Of a stretch of DNA of 20,852 bases, positions 12,057-19,633 are shown in pieces (within the stretch, counting starts at the first letter, position 1; each line of letters opens with the position of its first letter). The stretch spans positions 1-20,852 of the IMG/VR virus record IMGVR_UViG_3300037119_004188; one strand, written 5' to 3'. The position numbers and the translations under genes were made by a program. This DNA comes from a virus. The notes below the pieces were generated by a model. That model saw only the letters and a list, made by a program, of their open reading frames with translations. It searched no databases and was not told the DNA's origin.

Positions 12057-12249
12057 GCGTCGAACCGCAGGCCAATTCTACAATCCATTGAAGGGGAATA
12101 CGGTATTGGTATACCGTGCCGCCTCATAACGCACTGGCAAGCGTTTGCCGCGTCGGATGACGCCGCTTACCTCTTGAATGGAGCCCTCGGATGGATGGGG
12201 TCACCTTTTCATCTGCGTCGAACGCACCGGGCTGCGTGCCGTTCGACGC
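12057..12249 (+). promoter_or_regulatory. Leader with alternative pairing partners
   Basis: GCGTCGAAC occurs at 12057-12065 and again at 12215-12223; its exact complement GTTCGACGC is at 12241-12249. Either upstream copy can pair with the single complement, so two exclusive folds are possible in the leader of the head operon. A small hairpin CCTGTG/CACAGG (12262-12267, 12273-12278) then covers part of the SD of the 12289 gene. Confidence 0.4.
12100..12117. promoter_or_regulatory. Palindrome related to 7497-7510
   Basis: ACGGTAT (12100-12106) and ATACCGT (12111-12117) flank TGGT. It sits about 170 nt upstream of the head operon and shares GGTAT...ATACC with the palindrome at 7497-7510; an operator is possible. 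Confidence 0.45.
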
Positions 12250-12288
12250 GAGAGCGACTTGCCTGTGCCCAGCACAGGGACGCTCCAC

Positions 12289-12696
12289 ATGAAACTGACC
12301 GCCGCACAGGTCTTCGTCGCCCACCAGATCGTTCGCCAGATCGTTGAGGAAAAGCGGCCTTTGCCGCTCAAAGGCGCATACCGCCTCGGCCGCCTGCTCA
12401 CCAAGCTCCAGCCGGAATTCGAGGTCATCGCCAAGAAGCGCGACGAACTGATCACGGCCTACGACTACAAGACCAAGGTCAACGGCGGCGACGAGGAGCA
12501 ACTCAGTGTCCCGCCCGACAAGATGGGCGAGTTCCTCGCCAACTGGCGGCAGATCGCTGACGAGACGATCGAGGTCGCCGTCGAGCCGGTGCCGCTTTCC
12601 CAACTGGATACCGGAAAAGCCGAAGTGGGCCCGCTCACGGTTGGCGAACTCATCGGCCTGGGCGACCTCGTGGCCGACGATGCAAAGGCCGACTGA
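12289..12696 (+). CDS. Hypothetical protein, 135 aa
   Basis: The N-terminal half is helical (MKLTAAQVFVAHQIVRQIVE, then AYRLGRLLTKLQPEFEVIAK) and the C-terminal half is acidic with short strands (ETIEVAVEPVPLSQLD, PLTVGELIGLGDLVADD). It resembles small proteins that I recall upstream of portal genes in phages, whose function is not known to me. ATG 12289 is preceded by AGGGA at 8 nt; a longer in-frame start at 12178 would translate through two strong inverted repeats and is not preferred. Its TGA overlaps the next ATG. It opens the head operon after the gene-free interval. Confidence 0.65.
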   Translation: MKLTAAQVFVAHQIVRQIVEEKRPLPLKGAYRLGRLLTKLQPEFEVIAKKRDELITAYDYKTKVNGGDEEQLSVPPDKMGEFLANWRQIADETIEVAVEPVPLSQLDTGKAEVGPLTVGELIGLGDLVADDAKAD

Positions 12697-13082
12697 TGCT
12701 CTTGCCCCGCAACTTCGCTCGCGAATTCGTGAAAGGCCATCATGCTGGTGGCCGCGCAGCAGCCAATGGCTGGCGTGTGCGTGTCTGGGACAAGGCTGTT
12801 TTCGTACCACGCTCTACCGTTCAGAGGCCGGGAGCGGTTCGCAAGCTCCTCGAGCACATCCTCAAGCTGAAGCCCAAGCCAACGGCGGAAGACAGGCTCG
12901 TCTTCAAGAGCAGGCTGCGGGCGCAAGGCCAGCGCAACGTCAAGAACCGGATAGCCGCCGGCCATGACATGAGGCCGCCGTGGTCCCGCTGCGCGGATCG
13001 CTCGCTCAGAACGATCAAGGCTGAAGAGCGGCTGCTGAATATCGTCACCCGGTGGCAGCGCATGGGCGAGTACAGGCGCTGA
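12696..13082 (+). CDS. Hypothetical basic protein, 128 aa
   Basis: The protein is rich in Arg and Lys throughout (MLLPRNFAREFVKGHHAGGR, KLLEHILKLKPKPTAEDRLV, TIKAEERLLNIVTRWQRMGE), suggesting contact with nucleic acid or the acidic portal region. No enzyme motif or membrane segment is seen. It is coupled to both neighbours by TGATG overlaps, lying immediately before the portal gene. A long frame in another register over the same DNA (12506-12967) is Ser/Arg/Pro-rich and is a shadow. Confidence 0.6.
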   Translation: MLLPRNFAREFVKGHHAGGRAAANGWRVRVWDKAVFVPRSTVQRPGAVRKLLEHILKLKPKPTAEDRLVFKSRLRAQGQRNVKNRIAAGHDMRPPWSRCADRSLRTIKAEERLLNIVTRWQRMGEYRR

Positions 13083-15589
13083 TGGCCCACACCAAGCTTC
13101 CTCGCAACATCTCTCCCCGGCTGCGGGCCCTGATGGAGCCGCGCCTGGATCCAGACCCGCAGAAGCTGGACACGATCAGCCGGGTGATTGCCGATCTGCG
13201 CGAGGAAGCCAAGGAAGCACGCAAGGCCAGCGGCATCGAGGAAATCTGGCTGGCCTGCGAGGAAGCCTATGTCGGCATCGATGCTGCGAACCGGCACGAG
13301 TTCGGGCATAATCGATGGGCCAAGCCGATGAGCCCGGATGGGCCATTGACGCGGAACATCACGCCGCCTTCCGATGGCCGATCCAATATCTTCATCCCGA
13401 TCACGGCCCGCTATGTGGACGCGGGCACGTCGAAGCTCACAGAGATCTTGCTGCCGATGGACGACAAGGCGTTCTCCTTCTCGGAGTCGCCGCTGCCCGA
13501 TGTCATCGAACTCAAGAAATCAAACAAACAGGTTGTCAGCCCCGAGCTAGGGGTTCCCCTCACTCGTGACGCCCGCAAGGGCGAGCTACCCCCTCCGAAT
13601 CCGGTAGCAGGCCCGCAGCCTCCGTCAGTCCCTGGCGGTATGCCTGTTCCCGAGGTGCCGGCCCCGGCGGGTGGTGCCCCTATTCCCCCTGCTGGGGCCG
13701 TTGCACCTCCCGGTGCTCCACCCCCCGGCCCTGCGCCCGCTCCCGGCGCACCGCCGATGCCCGGTATGGAACCGCCCATGCCGCCCCAGGTTCCGCTCAC
13801 CGCCAAGGATCTTGCCGAGGAACAGGTCCAGATGGCGCGTGAGAAGGCCAAGAAGGCCGAGACGCGCATCTACGACTGGATGGTCGAGTCCTGCTACACG
13901 GCCGAAGCGCGCAAGGTCATCTTCGATAGCTGCCGTCTCGGTGTCGGCGTGCTCAAGGGTCCGTTCCCGATGAGCAAGCGGGACATCGTCGCCAACAAGA
14001 CCGCCAACGGCGTCGAGGTCATCATCCGCAACAAGGTGTTTCCCGGCACACGCTGGGTCGACGCTTGGAATTTCTTCCCTGATCCGGCGTGCGGGGAGAA
14101 TGTTCACGAAGGCGGCCACTGTTTCGAGCGCGACTTCTTCTCCGAATATCAGGTCCGCAAGCTGCTCGATGAACCGGGCTACATCGCAGCCGAGATCGAG
14201 GCGGTGATCGAGGAAGGTCCGGGCGGCATCAAGAGCGAGGAAATCGACAAGCCCAACAAGGTTTCAGAAGAGCAGCGCAAGAACCAGTACGAGATCTGGT
14301 ACTTCCACGGCGTCCTGTCGCGCGACGATTACTGGTGCATCTGTCACGCTGCAGGCCAGAAGACCCGCAGCGACACGCTTGCCCCCCAGGTCTTCGCCAT
14401 CATCACGATGATCAACGATCATGTGGTGAAGGCATCTTTCAACCCGCTCGACAGCGGCGATCTCTCTTACCATGCCGTGCCGTGGCGACGGCGTCCCGGC
14501 CACTGGGCAGGCATCGGCGTTGCCGAGCAAGTCAGCCCAGCGCAACGCATCACCAACGGCGCGATGCGGGCCATGCTCAACAATGCAGGCAAGAGCGCGG
14601 GCACCCAGATCGTGGTCAACCGCGATGCCATCCAGCCTGCCGATGGCCTGTGGCGCGTCACGCCAGATAAGATCTGGGAACTGCAATCCGATGCCAACCT
14701 GACGGTCGATCAGGCGTTCGGCATGTTCACCGTGCCCAACACCACCGGCCCGCTCAACGAGATCGTGCAGATCGGCATGAGGATGGCCGAGGAAAGCACG
14801 AACATCCCGCTGGTGACGCAGGGCCAGAGCGGCCCGACACAGCCCGAGACACTCGGCGGCATGCAGTTGCAAAACAACAACGCCAACCAATTGCTGCGCC
14901 AGGTTGGCAGCGCCTACGACGATTACATCACCGAGCCGCTGGTGCGGCAGTACTACGAATACCTTCTCCTGGATCCCGATGTTTCCGAGGATGAGAAGGG
15001 CGACTTCGCCATCAACGCCCACGGTTCGGCTGCGTTGGTCGAGCGCAGCATCCAGGACCAGATGCTCAATCAGATGCTGATGGTGTCGAAGGATCCGGCC
15101 TACGGCCTGTCGCCGCGTAAGACGATGAGGGAATTCCTCAAGAGCAAACGCTTCGACCCTCGCCTGCTGGAGAACAGCGAGGAGGAGCAGGCGCAGATCG
15201 ACCAGCAGCCGCCGCCTGCACCGCCGCAGCTTGAGGTCGCCAAGATCAGGCAGCAGACCGATGCCGAGCGCATCAAGCTCGAGGCGCGGCGTATCTCGGT
15301 TGAACGCGAGGATGTGCTGAGTGATCGCACGGTCGCGCTCCATGAACTGGAGCTCAAGCGCGAACTGGCGGTCATGGAATATGCCGCGATGCATCGACTG
15401 AGTATCGAGCAAGTGAAGGCCAAGCTGGCCGAGACGGCGATGAAGCTCGACGTGCAGCAGCGCATGAGCGTCGACAAGAATGGTGGGGGTGGCGGCGGCC
15501 GCGTGCGTTCGTCGCGTGTGCCGCAGATCACGTCAGCCCCGGCAGAGCCTGCGGGCACAGCGCCCAACGGCCAGGCGTTTGAAGCATGA
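13082..15589 (+). CDS. Portal protein (P22-type), 835 aa
   Basis: The portal forms the dodecameric DNA channel at one capsid vertex and docks TerL and the tail adaptor. The sequence has the long helical body typical of P22-like podovirus portals: the N-terminal helix (residues 25-60), the SNIFIPITARYVDAGTSKLTE segment, SAGTQIVVNRDAI, and the MQLQNNNANQLLRQ helix characteristic of portal clip/stem regions. Its C-terminus is a long Gln/Glu/Lys helix (barrel-like, about 690-805) followed by a Gly/Ser/Pro tail. Unusual is a Pro/Gly/Ala-rich insert at about 169-239 between helical regions. The start at 13082 overlaps the previous stop (TGATG); the in-frame ATG at 13052 is inside the previous gene. 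Confidence 0.88.
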   Translation: MAHTKLPRNISPRLRALMEPRLDPDPQKLDTISRVIADLREEAKEARKASGIEEIWLACEEAYVGIDAANRHEFGHNRWAKPMSPDGPLTRNITPPSDGRSNIFIPITARYVDAGTSKLTEILLPMDDKAFSFSESPLPDVIELKKSNKQVVSPELGVPLTRDARKGELPPPNPVAGPQPPSVPGGMPVPEVPAPAGGAPIPPAGAVAPPGAPPPGPAPAPGAPPMPGMEPPMPPQVPLTAKDLAEEQVQMAREKAKKAETRIYDWMVESCYTAEARKVIFDSCRLGVGVLKGPFPMSKRDIVANKTANGVEVIIRNKVFPGTRWVDAWNFFPDPACGENVHEGGHCFERDFFSEYQVRKLLDEPGYIAAEIEAVIEEGPGGIKSEEIDKPNKVSEEQRKNQYEIWYFHGVLSRDDYWCICHAAGQKTRSDTLAPQVFAIITMINDHVVKASFNPLDSGDLSYHAVPWRRRPGHWAGIGVAEQVSPAQRITNGAMRAMLNNAGKSAGTQIVVNRDAIQPADGLWRVTPDKIWELQSDANLTVDQAFGMFTVPNTTGPLNEIVQIGMRMAEESTNIPLVTQGQSGPTQPETLGGMQLQNNNANQLLRQVGSAYDDYITEPLVRQYYEYLLLDPDVSEDEKGDFAINAHGSAALVERSIQDQMLNQMLMVSKDPAYGLSPRKTMREFLKSKRFDPRLLENSEEEQAQIDQQPPPAPPQLEVAKIRQQTDAERIKLEARRISVEREDVLSDRTVALHELELKRELAVMEYAAMHRLSIEQVKAKLAETAMKLDVQQRMSVDKNGGGGGGRVRSSRVPQITSAPAEPAGTAPNGQAFEA

Positions 15590-15810
15590 TCGCGCCCCGC
15601 TCCGAGGACCATGTTCTGTCATCCATCGAGCGGACCTCTCCGCTCTGGATCAAGATCGAATTGTTCCTGAAGGAGCGCCTCGAGAAGGCGCGAGCACGAA
15701 ACGACACCGCCCTGTCGCCGGATGAGACGGCACGGGTGCGTGGAGAAATAGCGGCCTTGAAGGCGCTCGCCCGCCTCGGTCGCGAACCAATGCCGCCGAT
15801 CGACGGCTGA
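15586..15810 (+). CDS. Hypothetical helical protein, 74 aa
   Basis: The protein is highly charged and helical (SSIERTSPLWIKIELFLKER, DETARVRGEIAALKALARLG). The second half, with DE/QT-A-x-x-RGEIxxLK, matches the pattern of small proteins often found next to portal genes in phages; none has a function that I know of. It is coupled to the portal by an ATGA overlap. An interaction with the portal or scaffold is possible. Confidence 0.7.
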   Translation: MIAPRSEDHVLSSIERTSPLWIKIELFLKERLEKARARNDTALSPDETARVRGEIAALKALARLGREPMPPIDG

Positions 15811-15851
15811 CACCCGGAACGCTGGGAAGCGCCCCGGATTGAGAGGAGCAC

Positions 15852-16727
15852 ATGCCTGAAGCAGAAGTAGTCGAGCAGACGGAAGCTGAGATCGCGGCTG
15901 CACAAGCAGCCTTCGATTCTGGTTTTGATTCGGATGCGCCCCCTGCAAAGGAGACGCCGCCACCGGCTGCAGCCGCTGAAGCGCCACCGCCTGTGCGAGA
16001 GCCGCCAAAGGCCCCAGTGCCCCCGGCACCCAAATACGTCCGACTCACCGAAGACGAAGCGCAACGCCTGAGATCAGCCGCCGACGAGACGGTGAACCTC
16101 AAGCAGCAATTGTCCAAGGCGTTCGGAACGCTTGGCAACATGCAGCAGGTAATCAATCAGATACGAAACCAGACGCCGGCAGGCGCGACAGTGGAGATCA
16201 CTGACGCGGACTTTGCCGAGTTAAGGGAAGACTTCCCTGAACTGGAACAGCGTCAACGTGTAGGCCTCGAGCGCATTCTCAAACGGGCAAATCTAAGGGG
16301 CACCGCGCAAGTGGCGACTCCGACGATCGATCCAGAGCATGTGCGTTCCGTCGCCGCCACGATCATTCATGGTGAGGGGCTCAAGGATCTTGATGACCTC
16401 CATCCCGGTTGGCGTGAGTTTGTCGGGCAGCCTGGAGATACCGACAACGTCTACCGTCGATGGCTGGCCACTCAGCCGCCTGAGTACCAGCACTTGCTGG
16501 CTAATACCTACTCTGCCGCGATCACCAAACGCTCGATCGACAAATGTTATGCCGATATGGCCAAGGCTCGCGCCCCTGCTGCAGTACGCCAACAGACACC
16601 GGCTCGCACTGATACGGCCCGCAGGGACCGCATCCAGGCAGCCGTCGCCCCTAGAGGAAACGGCCATGCGCCCGCTCCTCGTTCACCCACGCCCGAGGAA
16701 CTCTTCCGACAGGGCTTCAACGAGTAA
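15852..16727 (+). CDS. Scaffolding-like protein, 291 aa
   Basis: It lies between portal and major capsid genes, the usual scaffold position. The N-terminus is acidic, residues about 28-62 are Pro/Ala-rich and disordered (KETPPPAAAAEAPPPVREPP), then comes a coiled-coil-like helix (DEAQRLRSAADETVNLKQQL), a helical middle and a basic C-terminus (ARRDRIQAAVAPRGNGH) ending PEELFRQGFNE. Basic C-terminal ends bind coat protein in known scaffolds. AGGAG lies just before ATG 15852. No protease is fused, so assembly scaffolding without self-cleavage is likely. The role is inferred from position and composition. Confidence 0.7.
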   Translation: MPEAEVVEQTEAEIAAAQAAFDSGFDSDAPPAKETPPPAAAAEAPPPVREPPKAPVPPAPKYVRLTEDEAQRLRSAADETVNLKQQLSKAFGTLGNMQQVINQIRNQTPAGATVEITDADFAELREDFPELEQRQRVGLERILKRANLRGTAQVATPTIDPEHVRSVAATIIHGEGLKDLDDLHPGWREFVGQPGDTDNVYRRWLATQPPEYQHLLANTYSAAITKRSIDKCYADMAKARAPAAVRQQTPARTDTARRDRIQAAVAPRGNGHAPAPRSPTPEELFRQGFNE

Positions 16728-16783
16728 CCCATAAGACAGACGCCGCGCAGCGATGCGCCGCCTGCCCATAGAAGGATAACGAA

Positions 16784-17863
16784 ATGGCTCTTCAAACCTA
16801 TAGCCTGCAACCTGGCCGAATCGACAAGTACAAAGGCCAGATTCTCAAGCACGCCGTGCCTCGTGAGTGTCTCGGTCGCGCGGGCCGTCAGGTCCAGATG
16901 CCGAAGAATCAGTCCGACACTTACGTCGCACGGCGCTTCGTGCCCTACGGCGCGACAGCCACGAACCACAATACGGTGAATCAGTTCTTTCAGAATGCTG
17001 ACGGCGACCGCTCGCTCGCGATGGCCGCTGCCAATCAGATCTCGGAAGGTGTGACCCCATCGCCGGAAAGCATCACGGCGCAGGACATCACGGTCGTCAT
17101 CCAGCAGTACGGATGTCTCTACGGGTTCTCCGACAAGACCTACAATCTGTACGAAGACGACATCCCGGCCGAGATGATCAAGCAGGTTGGCGAGCGCGTA
17201 ACGCTCGTTAACGAGCAGATCGCTTACGGCCAGCTTCGTGCCTGCACCAACCAGTACTACGGCGGCACCGGCACCACGATCGCCACCGTCAATGGCACCA
17301 TGTCGCTCAACATGGTTCGCAGGATCTCGAAGAACCTCCAGGCCAACCACGGCACGCCGGTCAACAAGATCCTCAAGGCAAGCGGCGATTTCGGCACCGA
17401 TGCGGTGTCGGATGGCTACACCGTCTACTGCCACACCGATCTCGAGCCCGACATCCGCGACATGGTGGGCTTCACCCCCATCGAGCGGTACGCATCCGGC
17501 AAGCCGATGGAACACGAGATCGGCAAGGTCGAGCGGTTCCGCTTCATCACCTCACCGGACCTGCCTGCGCTGCAGAATGCGGGTGCCACGGTCGCCTCGA
17601 CCGCGAGCCAGTACGCCTCGACCACCGGCACCAACATCGATGTCTATCCGTTCATCGTGACGGCACAGGATGCGTGGAGCCAGATCGCCGTGCGTGGCCT
17701 GTCCTCGCTCGACCCGACCTATCTCGCCCCTGGTGAGAAGAGCAAGAGCGATCCGCTTGGCCAGCGCGGCTATGCGGGAACTAGCTGGTGGAAGGTCGTG
17801 ATGATTGAAAATCACGGCTGGATGGCAGTCGGAAACGTCGCGTCCAAGGTTCTGGCCAACTAG
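16784..17863 (+). CDS. Major capsid protein (N4-gp56-like), 359 aa
   Basis: This should be the HK97-fold coat subunit. It has the N4-gp56 family pattern: an N-terminal segment KGQILKHAVPRECLGRAGRQ followed by the basic MPKNQSDTYVARRFVPYG strand, the E-loop-like region, the YGFSDKTYNLYEDDIPAEM helix, and a C-terminal TSWWKVVMIENHGWM strand. Length is within the family range. AAGGA precedes ATG 16784 at 7 nt. It follows the scaffold-like gene and precedes decoration-like genes. No N-terminal delta domain or cleavage site is evident. Confidence 0.85.
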   Translation: MALQTYSLQPGRIDKYKGQILKHAVPRECLGRAGRQVQMPKNQSDTYVARRFVPYGATATNHNTVNQFFQNADGDRSLAMAAANQISEGVTPSPESITAQDITVVIQQYGCLYGFSDKTYNLYEDDIPAEMIKQVGERVTLVNEQIAYGQLRACTNQYYGGTGTTIATVNGTMSLNMVRRISKNLQANHGTPVNKILKASGDFGTDAVSDGYTVYCHTDLEPDIRDMVGFTPIERYASGKPMEHEIGKVERFRFITSPDLPALQNAGATVASTASQYASTTGTNIDVYPFIVTAQDAWSQIAVRGLSSLDPTYLAPGEKSKSDPLGQRGYAGTSWWKVVMIENHGWMAVGNVASKVLAN

Positions 17864-17877
17864 GGAGAACCGCACAC

Positions 17878-18372
17878 ATGGCAACTCTATTTCAATTGCT
17901 TTCACCGATGGCGGCGGCCCAGGACAAGGAGGCGGTTTACAAAGCCCTCTCTCAGTCCACTGGCACGGCGTCGGCGGTGTCGCTCAAACCCGCAGGCCTT
18001 GTCATCAAGGCAGGCGCAAGCCCTCTCGCGAAGATCGGGGCGACCGACTACTACGCTGCCGTTGGCGGGACGCTCGTGCGAATCCCAGCCAGTACCGACA
18101 TGCCGGCGCTTACCGGCATTAACGTAGGCGCAGGCCGTTCCAGGTATGTGTCGTTCTACGTTAATGCAGCGGGCGTCGTCACGGCGGTTGCTGGAGCCGA
18201 GGGTGCAACGTCAGCAACGGTTGGCTTTCCAACCGGGCCGGCGGGCACAGCTCTTGTCGGCTCGATCCTGATCAACGCCTCCGGTGCATTTACAGGCGGC
18301 ACGACCGCTTTGGATGCCACCACCTCCACCGTTTATTTCGACGGCAACTCGTTCAATCCGGCGGCTGCCTAG
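17878..18372 (+). CDS. Virion (decoration-like) protein, 164 aa
   Basis: After an N-terminal helical segment (MATLFQLLSPMAAAQDKEAV) the protein is a Gly/Ala/Thr-rich beta-sandwich-like chain (LVIKAGASPLAKIGATDYYA, VSFYVNAAGVVTAVAGAEGA) ending in the GSILINASGAFTGGTTALDA segment. I recall this ending from proteins that often follow capsid genes in phages. It has no Cys. The GGGAG SD overlaps the capsid stop. A head decoration or head-fibre role is inferred from position and composition. Confidence 0.7.
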   Translation: MATLFQLLSPMAAAQDKEAVYKALSQSTGTASAVSLKPAGLVIKAGASPLAKIGATDYYAAVGGTLVRIPASTDMPALTGINVGAGRSRYVSFYVNAAGVVTAVAGAEGATSATVGFPTGPAGTALVGSILINASGAFTGGTTALDATTSTVYFDGNSFNPAAA

Positions 18373-18387
18373 GAAAGGAATTCAGAT

Positions 18388-18867
18388 ATGGATGTCTATG
18401 CTCAAGCCCCTATCACTCTGTGTTTGGGGAATGCGACCCTGGTGGCGGGGACGACCTCGACCATTACCAACTCTGCCGTGGCCTACACCATCAACGGTAA
18501 GACCTACAGCAAGGCGGGTGTCAGCAATGGTGCCACGCCGACGACCGATGCGGCGACCGGGCTCGCGTTCGTTCCTCTCACGGCGAACAAGGGCTGCACC
18601 TTTCTCATTGGCTACAATGCGGCCAACGTGATGCTTGTCACGCAGGGGGATCTTGTTGATCTCAGCCCTGCTGGCAACTTTATGTACGCGCCCAACTTTG
18701 GGCCGGTCCCCAACGATTTCTGCCCGGTGGGCTACGAAGTGGTTAAGGCGGGATCGACTGCTGTTGGTAGCTGGACATTCGGTACGTCCGTCCAGACGCC
18801 GCTGACGGGCATGACCTACACCTTCACCAACATTACGACCCTGCCGGATCGGCCGCAGGTAAGCTAA
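18388..18867 (+). CDS. Virion-associated beta-rich protein, 159 aa
   Basis: The chain is beta-rich, with Thr, Asn and Gly throughout (NATLVAGTTSTITNSAVAYT, LAFVPLTANKGCTFLIGYNA, GSWTFGTSVQTPLTGMTYTF). The middle segment GKTYSKAG followed by ANKGCTFLIGYN resembles surface proteins that follow the capsid gene in other phages. AAAGGA lies before ATG 18388. With the 164-aa gene before it, it may form part of the capsid surface. No family assignment is claimed. Confidence 0.65.
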   Translation: MDVYAQAPITLCLGNATLVAGTTSTITNSAVAYTINGKTYSKAGVSNGATPTTDAATGLAFVPLTANKGCTFLIGYNAANVMLVTQGDLVDLSPAGNFMYAPNFGPVPNDFCPVGYEVVKAGSTAVGSWTFGTSVQTPLTGMTYTFTNITTLPDRPQVS

Positions 18868-18874
18868 AGGAATG

Positions 18875-18915
18875 GGTCGCTGGGGGAGGTTCATCCAAAC
18901 CCGGCGACCAACCTC
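18875..18915 (+). other. Two exclusive hairpins before the 207-aa gene
   Basis: GGTCGC (18875-18880) matches GCGACC (18904-18909), and GAGGTT (18886-18891) matches AACCTC (18910-18915). The pairs cross and leave no linker for a full pseudoknot, so they are more likely alternatives. The last arm abuts the SD (AAGGAG, 18916-18921). Confidence 0.35.
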
Positions 18916-18927
18916 AAGGAGAAATCC

Positions 18928-19551
18928 ATGGCTGCAAAGTACTTCATCGTGCAGGGGTACGAAGTCGACCCCAATCAGTTGCCGCATCCTGACCAAGGGC
19001 TTCCGGGTCCACAGCCGGGTTGGCCTCGGCCCCCGACCGGGCCGGTTGATCCCGGCTATAGCCCACCGTGGGCAACGCCACGGCCGCCGCAGCCCGGTTG
19101 GCCGACTGTGCCGGGATGGCCGGGTGGCAGTCTGCCGGGTGGCGCGGGTGGCTGGCCACATCCCGACAATACGTTGCCGGGGTCACAGCCACGACCGGAT
19201 CACGGTCTTCCGCCGTTCCCCTCGCATCCGATCTACATTCCGATTACCCCACCGCCGGAATCGGGCCTCGAGCCGACGCATCCGATCTACATCCCGGTCT
19301 ATCCTGATCAGGGTCTGCCGGGACCGCAGCCTTCTCCGGGCTGGCCCACGGTGCCGGGTTGGCCGGGTGGTTCACTGCCAGGGGGTGCAGGGGGCTTCCC
19401 GCATCCCGACAACACGCTGCCGGGACCGCAGCCGGGTAGGCCGCCGATCACGCCGGAACAGATTCAGAAGCTGAAAGCGTTTGTCGGCTTCCTGTTCGGC
19501 AACCTACCGCCGGGACCAGAGACTCCGCCGACACCGACGCCGGTCGCGTAA
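18928..19551 (+). CDS. Pro/Gly-rich repeat protein, 207 aa
   Basis: Most of the chain is Pro, Gly and Trp. There are two near-identical blocks: GWPTVPGWPGG and the following HPDNTLPG at about residues 57-85 and again at 138-166, plus PDQGLPGPQP at 21-30 and 126-135 and HPIYIP at 100-105 and 118-123. The C-terminus has a short helix (PEQIQKLKAFVGFLFGNL). The first ten residues form a short strand (AAKYFIVQGY). AAGGAG lies 6 nt before the ATG. Similar HPDQGLPG-type proteins occur, as I recall, next to capsid genes of alphaproteobacterial prophages. It is probably an extended virion surface element; a terminator follows. Confidence 0.65.
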   Translation: MAAKYFIVQGYEVDPNQLPHPDQGLPGPQPGWPRPPTGPVDPGYSPPWATPRPPQPGWPTVPGWPGGSLPGGAGGWPHPDNTLPGSQPRPDHGLPPFPSHPIYIPITPPPESGLEPTHPIYIPVYPDQGLPGPQPSPGWPTVPGWPGGSLPGGAGGFPHPDNTLPGPQPGRPPITPEQIQKLKAFVGFLFGNLPPGPETPPTPTPVA

Positions 19552-19558
19552 CCGATAC

Positions 19559-19584
19559 ACGGGGGCCTCATGCCCCCGTTCTTT
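19559..19584 (+). terminator. Intrinsic terminator after the Pro/Gly-rich gene
   Basis: ACGGGGGC (19559-19566) pairs with GCCCCCGT (19572-19579) around CTCAT, followed by TCTTT. It sits 8 nt after the stop at 19551 and would end the head transcript. Confidence 0.7.
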
Positions 19585-19633
19585 CCCGCGAGCGTCGTGA
19601 TGACGCCCGCTAGCCCACTAGAAGGAGGCGTTC

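Larger units (their letters stand above)
11250..12288. other. Large gene-free interval, dense in inverted repeats
   Basis: No open frame here looks coding. Beyond the array and junction units listed separately, exact inverted repeats are: GGCGCTCA/TGAGCGCC (11319-11326, 11342-11349), ATTCGGTT/AACCGAAT (11438-11445, 11453-11460) overlapping CCGAATAG/CTATTCGG (11455-11462, 11467-11474), CCTCTGCC/GGCAGAGG (11541-11548, 11550-11557), and GTGCGGCAA/TTGCCGCAC (11562-11570, 11588-11596) extended by TAA/TTA with one bulge. Near 11628-11660 two smaller repeats overlap. It separates the packaging and head modules and may encode a structured RNA or hold packaging, promoter and operator sites. Confidence 0.6.

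Noticed and set aside
14264-15412. Long minus-strand open frame of 382 aa
   Set aside because: It is a shadow of the portal gene: same DNA, His/Leu/Arg-rich composition, no SD. Similar shadows at 16547-17515, 12124-12810 and 9951-10598 were also left out.
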